A DNA stretch of 56,613 bases. Origin: an uncultured Lachnospiraceae bacterium (GTDB taxonomy: Bacteria; Bacillota; Clostridia; Lachnospirales; Lachnospiraceae). Shown in pieces: positions 51,237 through 56,613 of the stretch. Location of the stretch: positions 1-56,613 of the forward strand of contig CAJUTQ010000046.1 of the NCBI GenBank assembly GCA_910589265.1. The letters are read 5' to 3'. Both the position numbers and the translations under genes were made by a program. Under the pieces are notes generated by a model. That model worked only from the letters and a program-made list of their open reading frames with translations. It made no database searches and was not told the DNA's origin. Each line of letters begins with the position of its first letter. The stretch's first letter is position 1.

Positions 51237-53162
51237 ATGGGAAGAAAAGATTATAACAAGGGAATGGAAGCCGGGGCAAGGCCGTTTGAAGATAAATTCC
51301 GGCAGGAGCAGAAAAGAAACCAGGAGTGGAAACAGACCTTTGAGGAAAAGTTTGACCATATCAAAGAAACGAATGGGGCAATTCTGGATGAAATGGATTC
51401 CATGCAGAAAAAACAGTTTTTCAAGGATAATACAGTGGCTGATATTTCCATATTGGAAAAAGGGGACAGGGAAACGCTGCTGGCGCTTCTGTTTACCCTG
51501 GCTGAAACGGAGGAAAACGTAAACGAGTATCAGCAGCGTTTTATCCGTTCTGTGAGAAAATATCTGGAAAAGCCGGGGGATGAAAGAAAACCTGAAAAAT
51601 GGGCGCCCCTGAAAGATGGGGACTGGTCTATCATTGAAACAATTATTGGCATTGATGAAACGAAAGCGATTGCACAGGCTGTCATGGAATTTTTGTTTTT
51701 AGGCTATAGGAGCCATGAAGCATATGAAGAGGCATATGAGGATTTATTTGACTGCTTCTGTCTGAACAGGAAAGCTTTTGGTGAAATCAGGAGGCATATA
51801 GACAATATTTATCGTGCTACGGGGTTAGAAGGGATTGCAGAAAACTATGGGTATGTGACGAAAGAAGAAAAAGCTGGAGGAAATGATGATGAAGAAAAAA
51901 ATGAACTGGATAAATACGGCGCGAAAGGGAAATTAGCACAGATTAAGATTACGGATGAAGTTGAGGTGGGTGCAGGACAGGAAAAGGTATTTGAAAACAG
52001 CAAAGTGGTTTTTGGAAATGGGATGAAACTGGGTGATGGTGCAGTGCTTCATTTCCGTAATTGTGAAATTAGTCTTGATGGACATTTGTTTGGTAAAAAC
52101 ATTATTACGTCAAACCGTCTGCCATCACAGCAAAACATATGCATTTTGCTTGGGGAAAATTGCAGGGTCAGCTTTGATTCCTGTACGGTTGGAAAGACAA
52201 CCTACACAGATCATGGGATGTTTAGTAAGGATGTAAAATATTTTATATCTGGCGGAAGTGGCTCAAAATTATCTGTGGAAAACAGCCGTTTTGATGGAAG
52301 CAATCATGTATTTTATGGTGCTTCGGTATTGATGAAAGATTCATACGTGAATTGGATAGTAGAAGGATATGATGAGAGGGGCGGGGGCAGGACAGGGGAA
52401 CTGGTGGTTGCTGATAATATTGAGGTTTCCAATGTGACAGTTTGTGAAAACGAGCAATATACAGATTCTTATCAGCCTTTATTTGAAGCCAGACAGTATC
52501 TGCACCTTGATAGATGCCGTTTCAATAACTGTTTTCAACTAATTTTTGTGGCAGTTGATACGACTGTCAATAATTCGGATTTTGTGAAATGCGTTATGGA
52601 TAAACCGAAGGAACCTCTCTATGCCAGCAGTAAAGGTGAAATACAATTCAAAAACAGCCGTTTTCAAGAGTGCATATTTAAGGAAGAAAGTCGTGATAAA
52701 GGGGGTATGCGTTTTGAAAAAACAGGTTTTGTATCCTGTGTGGGACAACTTCATACTGCCTATATGGATGAAGTTTTTGTTGAAGGTGGTTTTTTGGTGG
52801 TAAGTACAGACATTGCTGTAGAAATGAGCAAGTGCAGATTTTCTAATGGTTCATTTGATGCTTCTGATGATATGAGGGTTTATCAGGAGAACAAGCATGA
52901 GGAATTTAGCATTGGAAATGGAAGCCGGATTTTAGATTGTATTTTTGAAAATATGAATTTGGGGAAGATGAGCCTGATTGGTGGTTCTGCAAATGAACCA
53001 ATGGCATCATGCAGTATTGAGAATTGTACTTTTACAGATATAAATACTAAAAGCGGCCAGATCATAAACAGGCAGTATCGGTACTATAAGGAAGGTGTAT
53101 TTTCATCTAAGCTGATGAGCGGAAGATTTGAGGTTCATCTGCAAAATTGTACAGGCCTTTAA
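51237..53162 (+). CDS. Large cytoplasmic protein with beta-helix domain, WYL operon
   Basis: This 641-residue protein has three parts. Residues 1-65 are a charged coiled coil (FEDKFRQEQKRNQEWKQTFE). Residues 70-205 are all-helical (ETLLALLFTLAETEENVNEY, then ETKAIAQAVMEFLFLGYRSH), loosely like TerB domains. From about 235 to the end, repeated short strands with a Cys-Arg-Phe-x-x-Asn/Ser pattern (LHLDRCRFNNC, FKNSRFQECIF, VEMSKCRFSNGSF, ILDCIFENM, CSIENCTFTDI) indicate a right-handed parallel beta-helix. There is no signal peptide, so it acts inside the cell. GAGGAGG precedes ATG 51237. It is downstream of, and probably acts with, the 373-residue protein. No enzyme motif is visible. Confidence 0.72.
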   Translation: MGRKDYNKGMEAGARPFEDKFRQEQKRNQEWKQTFEEKFDHIKETNGAILDEMDSMQKKQFFKDNTVADISILEKGDRETLLALLFTLAETEENVNEYQQRFIRSVRKYLEKPGDERKPEKWAPLKDGDWSIIETIIGIDETKAIAQAVMEFLFLGYRSHEAYEEAYEDLFDCFCLNRKAFGEIRRHIDNIYRATGLEGIAENYGYVTKEEKAGGNDDEEKNELDKYGAKGKLAQIKITDEVEVGAGQEKVFENSKVVFGNGMKLGDGAVLHFRNCEISLDGHLFGKNIITSNRLPSQQNICILLGENCRVSFDSCTVGKTTYTDHGMFSKDVKYFISGGSGSKLSVENSRFDGSNHVFYGASVLMKDSYVNWIVEGYDERGGGRTGELVVADNIEVSNVTVCENEQYTDSYQPLFEARQYLHLDRCRFNNCFQLIFVAVDTTVNNSDFVKCVMDKPKEPLYASSKGEIQFKNSRFQECIFKEESRDKGGMRFEKTGFVSCVGQLHTAYMDEVFVEGGFLVVSTDIAVEMSKCRFSNGSFDASDDMRVYQENKHEEFSIGNGSRILDCIFENMNLGKMSLIGGSANEPMASCSIENCTFTDINTKSGQIINRQYRYYKEGVFSSKLMSGRFEVHLQNCTGL

Positions 53163-53330
53163 AATTTGAAGGATATGATTACAGTATGTGTAAATATGAA
53201 GATAGAAGCTGTACCGAAAACAGGAAAAGCGGACGGAAACATTCTGACTGCGAAAACACTGGAAAATGTAGTTATATATTATAGCCATGTAACAATATAA
53301 AAAATGTTTTCCAGACGAAAGGAGAAAGAA

Positions 53331-53999
53331 ATGAAAGTCATTAAAAAAGCATTAAAAATTGTGGGAATTGGTTTCGCGGCGCTGATTGTTCTTGTAATTG
53401 CAATCGGCATATTTGGAGGCGGCTCGGATTCACCACGGGAAACTTCAAAGCAGCAGACGGAGAACAGCACGACACCGGAAACAAAAGAGACAGGTGGGGA
53501 GACTGACTATGCTGCTATGGTTCAGACAGGATATCTGGGGGAGTTTACGGATGCTTCGGTGAAAGATATTCTTGACATGAACTTTGGCGTGGACGGTTTC
53601 AAGCTGGACTGGATTTGTTCGGATATGGACGGAAAAGACTTTGTGGCGTTCTATGCATATCGTTCTGATGAAACGCTGAAAGACGGCACCACGGTTCTGT
53701 TCCAAATCTGTTCTGACAAAACTTTTAAAGTGTCGGGTTATGCAGAAAGCGGCAATGAGGATTTTGAATCTGCTGAGATTGCTGGTTTTCTGAATAACTG
53801 GTATATGAACTGGTATGTCAAAAATAAAATCGGGGCGGATGCGGCGGAAGATGAGGTTATGGAAAAGATGCAGGAGCTTATTCATGACCGTTTTGATAAG
53901 ACTGCCGGTTCGGCAGCCCTCTATGGCGCATCGAAAGATTATTCCGGCGACCGTGGGAACCTCTGCAGGGAGATTGACAATAGCGAGCCTATGATGTAG
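53331..53999 (+). CDS. Membrane-anchored exported protein of unknown function
   Basis: This 222-residue protein has an N-terminal helix (ALKIVGIGFAALIVLVIAIG, 6-25), a Ser/Thr/Glu-rich linker (30-58) and an extracytoplasmic domain (about 65-215; DGKDFVAFYAYRSDETLKDG, FQICSDKTFKVSGYAESGNE). The layout resembles the DUF4352 protein at 10620 but the domain is different and unrecognised. AAAGGAGA precedes ATG 53331. It follows the beta-helix gene by 168 bases, so it may or may not be in the WYL operon. Confidence 0.65.
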   Translation: MKVIKKALKIVGIGFAALIVLVIAIGIFGGGSDSPRETSKQQTENSTTPETKETGGETDYAAMVQTGYLGEFTDASVKDILDMNFGVDGFKLDWICSDMDGKDFVAFYAYRSDETLKDGTTVLFQICSDKTFKVSGYAESGNEDFESAEIAGFLNNWYMNWYVKNKIGADAAEDEVMEKMQELIHDRFDKTAGSAALYGASKDYSGDRGNLCREIDNSEPMM

Positions 54000-54049
54000 G
54001 ACGGATTTTGCGGACATTCAAAATAAAAAGAATGTGGAGGTAACAGACA

Positions 54050-54424
54050 ATGGCAAAGACGATTTTTGAGGAAATGGGCGGCAGATACGAAAGGCAAGGT
54101 GACTATTTAATTCCATGTATAGCTTTACCCGCCGAAGAAGAACAGCCGATAGGCACATGGGGACAGCGGCATCTGGACTATCTGAAACAGTACCGCAAGG
54201 TTACATACACCAATCTTCTCACAAGCGGCAGGCTGAATACTTACCTTGCCGACATTGACAGGCAGGCGCAGGAACGCTTTGAAAGGCTCATAGAGGGCAT
54301 GAAACAGGCACAGGGCATAACGGAACGACTAAAAGAAGAAAATGCCTTAGAATGGGTTGGAAGAATGAATAACATAAGAGCTTGTGCGAGGGAGCTTGTT
54401 GAGAGGGAATTGATTTATCAATAG
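54050..54424 (+). CDS. TnpV, transposon-encoded accessory protein
   Basis: This 124-residue protein (FEEMGGRYERQGDYLIPCIA, then EEQPIGTWGQRHLDYLKQYR and VTYTNLLTSGRLNTYLADID) matches TnpV of Tn4451/Tn4453-type mobilisable transposons. Its activity is not established. TGGAGGTAAC precedes the ATG. A decayed copy lies at 31500. Both copies are followed by a related terminator and then by a regulator-plus-cargo unit ending in a KTR gene. Confidence 0.9.
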   Translation: MAKTIFEEMGGRYERQGDYLIPCIALPAEEEQPIGTWGQRHLDYLKQYRKVTYTNLLTSGRLNTYLADIDRQAQERFERLIEGMKQAQGITERLKEENALEWVGRMNNIRACARELVERELIYQ

Positions 54425-54431
54425 ACAGACT

Positions 54432-54461
54432 AACGGCGGTAGGGATTGAACTACCGCCGTT
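54432..54461 (+). terminator. Terminator after tnpV
   Basis: AACGGCGGTAG and CTACCGCCGTT pair perfectly around GGATTGAA and are followed by TTAAG. It also faces the minus-strand HxlR gene. Confidence 0.8.
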
Positions 54462-54468
54462 TTAAGTG

Positions 54469-54807
54469 TTATTTTATTATTCTGTTCTTATCACCCCACT
54501 CACACATACCATCTAAAATAGGAATGAGTGACTTTCCACGTTCAGTTAAACTATATTCAACTTTTGGAGGGATTTGGGGATATTCTTCTCTATGTACAAG
54601 TTGGTCTGCTTCCAGTTCCTTTAAAGACAAACTTAGTGTTTTAAAAGAAATTCCACCGATATATTTTTTCATTTCATTGAATCGGACAACGCCAAATTCC
54701 ATTAGTGTATATAGAATTGTCATTTTGTATTTTCCATTTATCAACGATAATGTATAACTGAAACCTGTTGTTGCTAAACATTCTTTTGAAATACAATGTT
54801 CGTTCAT
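54469..54807 (-). CDS. HxlR-family transcriptional regulator
   Basis: This 112-residue winged-helix protein has the HxlR pattern: CISKECLATTGFSYTLSLIN, GKYKMTILYTLMEFGVVRFN, EMKKYIGGISFKTLSLSLKE and YSLTERGKSLIPILDGMCEW. A cysteine near the N-terminus (CLATTGFSYTLSLI; normally CPVE) is in the place of the redox-active cysteine of the family. HxlR proteins often respond to quinones or aldehydes and control neighbouring reductases, here the two flavoproteins read in the other direction. AAAGGAGAGT precedes the ATG. Confidence 0.92.
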   Translation of the reverse strand: MNEHCISKECLATTGFSYTLSLINGKYKMTILYTLMEFGVVRFNEMKKYIGGISFKTLSLSLKELEADQLVHREEYPQIPPKVEYSLTERGKSLIPILDGMCEWGDKNRIIK

Positions 54808-54945
54808 TTTACACTCTCCTTTTGGTAAGTATATAATAATAATGTGCGTACTTGATTAAAAGATAATTCTTGCTATGATTATAATATGGAGAGACACGGA
54901 AGTCAACGTGTTCCACAAATTATAAAATAGATTGGAGATTGTAGA
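54808..54945. promoter_or_regulatory. Divergent promoter region, HxlR and flavin reductases
   Basis: On the plus strand CTTGAT (about 54851-54856) and TATGAT (about 54874-54879) have a 17-base spacing. The inverted arms AAGTA and TACTT (about 54827-54853) flank this region and are a candidate HxlR operator. Confidence 0.45.
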
Positions 54946-55491
54946 ATGGGTAAAAAAATTGTAGTAATTACTGGAAGTCCGCATAAAAAAGGGAATAGTT
55001 TAAGTATGACTGAAGCATTTATTGAAGCGGCGACTAAAAATGGGCATTCCATTATAAGGTTTGATGCAGCACAAAGCAATGTTGGAGGCTGTCACGCTTG
55101 TGAAACCTGCTATCATTCGGGAAAAGCTTGCAGTTTTGATGATGATTTTAATAAAATTGCAACTGATATTTTTCATGCAGATATGATTGTTTTTTCAATG
55201 CCCGTCTATTGGTATTCCATTCCTGCACAAATTAAATGCGTGATTGATAAATTGTTTTCTTTCGTGGTAGGCGGTAAAGATATAGCAGGAAAAGAGTGTG
55301 TCTTGATTGCTTGTTGTGAAGAAGATGATATGTCTGTTTTTGATGGTGTCCGTATTCCAATCGAGCGTTCGGCGGCTTTGCTGAAATGGAATATGGTAGG
55401 CGAAGTACTTGTGCCTGGAGTGTTAAATGTTGGTGATATTGAAAAAACGGATGGTTGCAAAAAAGCAATCGCTCTTGCAAAAAGCATATAA
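54946..55491 (+). CDS. Flavodoxin-family NAD(P)H-dependent FMN reductase, first copy
   Basis: This 181-residue protein has the flavodoxin-like fold of iron-sulfur flavoprotein/NADPH:FMN reductases: phosphate-binding GSPHKKGNSLSMTEAF (10-25), cysteine cluster GGCHACETCYHSGKACSFDD (45-64), and ADMIVFSMPVYWYSIPAQIK (78-97) for flavin binding. Such enzymes reduce quinones or nitro compounds with two-electron chemistry. TTGGAGATTG precedes the ATG. A paralogue follows 17 bases downstream; both are probably under HxlR control. Confidence 0.9.
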   Translation: MGKKIVVITGSPHKKGNSLSMTEAFIEAATKNGHSIIRFDAAQSNVGGCHACETCYHSGKACSFDDDFNKIATDIFHADMIVFSMPVYWYSIPAQIKCVIDKLFSFVVGGKDIAGKECVLIACCEEDDMSVFDGVRIPIERSAALLKWNMVGEVLVPGVLNVGDIEKTDGCKKAIALAKSI

Positions 55492-55508
55492 GAAAAGAGG
55501 TTGGGTAT

Positions 55509-56057
55509 ATGAGCAAAAAAATAATAATACTGAATGGAAGTCCACGTAAAAAAGGGAATACAGCTACATTAACGGCTGCATTTAAAAGGGGAGCAGAAAA
55601 AGCAGGAAATCAGGTTACAGAATTTTTCCTTGGAGAAATGAATATCAATGGTTGCAAAGGATGTTTCGGCGGTGGTAAAGATTGTAACAGTCCTTGTGTG
55701 CAGAAGGATGATATGGACGTAATTTATCCTGTTTATCAAGAAGCGGATATTGTAATTCTTGCATCGCCTTTATATTATTGGACAATTAGCGGGCAATTAA
55801 AAACTGCATTTGACAGGCTGTTTGCTGTTGCGGAGTGTAATCCTAATTATCGAAACCCTAAAAAGGATATGGCTCTGATTATGGCGGCAGAAGGGTATGG
55901 TTTTGAAGAAAGCGAATATTGGTATGACCGTCTTGAAAAGCACCTTGGATGGAAAAGTATAGGAAAGGTTCTTTGTGGCGGGGTTATGAATGTTGGTGAT
56001 ATTTCAGAGAATGAAAAATTGGATGAAGCATATCAGCTTGGTGTGTCCATTCAATAA
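55509..56057 (+). CDS. Flavodoxin-family NAD(P)H-dependent oxidoreductase, second copy
   Basis: This 182-residue paralogue of the gene upstream has GSPRKKGNTATLTAAFKRGA (10-29), cysteine cluster NGCKGCFGGGKDCNSPCVQK and ADIVILASPLYYWTISGQLK. ATG 55509 is chosen because AAAAGAGGTTGGG lies upstream; an in-frame ATG at 55455 overlaps the previous gene. The C-terminal region (VMNVGDISENEKLDEAYQLG) resembles that of copy one (VLNVGDIEKTDG), so the two arose by duplication. Confidence 0.9.
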   Translation: MSKKIIILNGSPRKKGNTATLTAAFKRGAEKAGNQVTEFFLGEMNINGCKGCFGGGKDCNSPCVQKDDMDVIYPVYQEADIVILASPLYYWTISGQLKTAFDRLFAVAECNPNYRNPKKDMALIMAAEGYGFEESEYWYDRLEKHLGWKSIGKVLCGGVMNVGDISENEKLDEAYQLGVSIQ

Positions 56058-56066
56058 AATTAGAAA

Positions 56067-56243
56067 ATGAATAAAGATACCGTTTGGCTGTTATGTCCTG
56101 TTTGCGGTAACAAAACCCGTGACAGAATAAGAAAAGATACCGTTTTGAAGAACTACCCTCTCTATTGTCCAAAGTGTAAGAAGAAAACGCTAATTGAAGT
56201 AAAAAATTTACATACAATAGTCATCACAGAGCCAGACACATAG
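56067..56243 (+). CDS. Cysteine-rich KTR domain protein, second copy
   Basis: This 58-residue protein (LLCPVCGNKTRDRIRKDTVL, then KNYPLYCPKCKKKTLIEVKN) has two CxxC pairs and the KTR motif. It is about 60 percent identical by eye to the KTR protein at 33672, and the bases after both genes share GATGAACTTGTGA. It closes the tnpV-HxlR-reductase unit. Function unknown; family found in conjugative elements. The stop is TAG 56241. Confidence 0.85.
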   Translation: MNKDTVWLLCPVCGNKTRDRIRKDTVLKNYPLYCPKCKKKTLIEVKNLHTIVITEPDT

Positions 56244-56613
56244 ATGCGGAGCCGATGAACTTGTGAAATAAAATCACAGTTTATTGGCTCTTTTTCATTT
56301 CATAAGGTTTTAAGGCAAACGCCCACCATATAAAAAAACGGTGTATTGGTGGGCGGTATTGCTATACCCGAAAAGACTTAACAGACACTCTCCAGACCTG
56401 TTTTAAAGTTTGGAGGTTTTTTATGTTCTTTTTTCGGGCAGTTATCCATCTGCTCATGCAACGCAGAGTTAATCCATACATAGCATATTGGGGAATGGCA
56501 GGAAGTCAGTTAAAAAAATTCCTGTTTATGCAACGCTACTTCTCACCATGAAACAAGAAGTAGAATCTCCACTTAACAGAATATATATCTCCTATAACCG
56601 TAGAGGTCACAGA
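56244..56613. other. Right flank, no intact gene seen
   Basis: Two hairpin-like elements are visible: AGAGCC-type repeat ends after the KTR gene (GAGCCGATGAACT ... TTTATTGGCTC with a T run, 56250-56294) and CGCCCACC ... GGTGGGCG (56320-56357). The last 200 bases have stops in all frames that I followed and may be the remnant of a further mobile gene. Confidence 0.4.

Noticed and set aside
53445..54017. 190-codon minus-strand frame opposite the membrane-anchored protein
   Set aside because: Opposite a gene with start signal, membrane helix and ribosome binding site; product has no domain pattern.

Overview
This window looks like the chromosome of a low-GC Firmicute, most probably a gut Lachnospiraceae. 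The evidence is a CdaR/PucR-type regulator followed by ftsE, ftsX and an EnvC/M23 hydrolase, a YitT family protein, a YjfB-family small protein, CvfB-like S1 and acyl-ACP thioesterase genes, and many Lachnospiraceae-type mobile genes (TnpV, KTR proteins, IS3 elements). No 16S gene or unique marker is present, so the genus is left open.

Layout. (1) 1-3.6 kb is a graveyard of mobile DNA: an IS3 transposase tail with repeated IS ends, a small DUF5808 protein, a holin-like type I toxin, a frameshifted serine recombinase and a decayed IS4-type transposase. (2) 3.8-6.85 kb is a type II restriction-modification operon whose C5 methyltransferase has a helix-turn-helix at its N-terminus; a palindrome lies inside the promoter spacer. 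(3) 7-12 kb holds two paralogous XRE repressors, a FlxA-like coiled-coil protein, a third HTH regulator divergent from a membrane-anchored Hanks-type kinase with a 21-bp palindrome between them, a DUF4352 protein and an unknown gene. (4) 12.1-31.2 kb is mostly core chromosome: AraC regulator, GDP-fucose synthesis (gmd, fcl), a decayed radical SAM gene, a GntR-ABC operon (permease frameshifted), tRNA-Gln(CUG), thioesterase, S1 protein, two glycosyltransferase-like proteins, YitT, CdaR, FtsEX with its hydrolase, and a nitrilase-family amidase.

(5) 31.2-56.6 kb is a composite accessory region. It contains: a RepA-like fragment; a decayed tnpV followed by a MerR/DUF2268/KTR cargo unit with a 19-bp-spacer MerR promoter; a decayed IS3 copy; a uvrB fragment that keeps a LexA-like box and strong promoter; a GNAT toxin-antitoxin-like pair; mobilisation genes; a plasmid-like block (NAD-dependent DNA ligase, ParM, ParR, centromere-like repeats, zinc ribbon, sigma-like protein); a full-length IS3 element that lacks one catalytic aspartate; a DUF4297-HerA antiphage pair; a WYL-regulated operon of two uncharacterised proteins (373 aa and 641 aa with a beta-helix); an intact tnpV; and an HxlR/flavin-reductase/KTR cargo unit.

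How it fits together. Two defence systems are recognisable: restriction-modification and DUF4297-HerA. The WYL operon lies directly beyond HerA in the same island and is the best candidate for an undescribed system. The same bracket, tnpV upstream and a KTR gene downstream, encloses two unrelated cargoes, which points to a modular accessory cassette.
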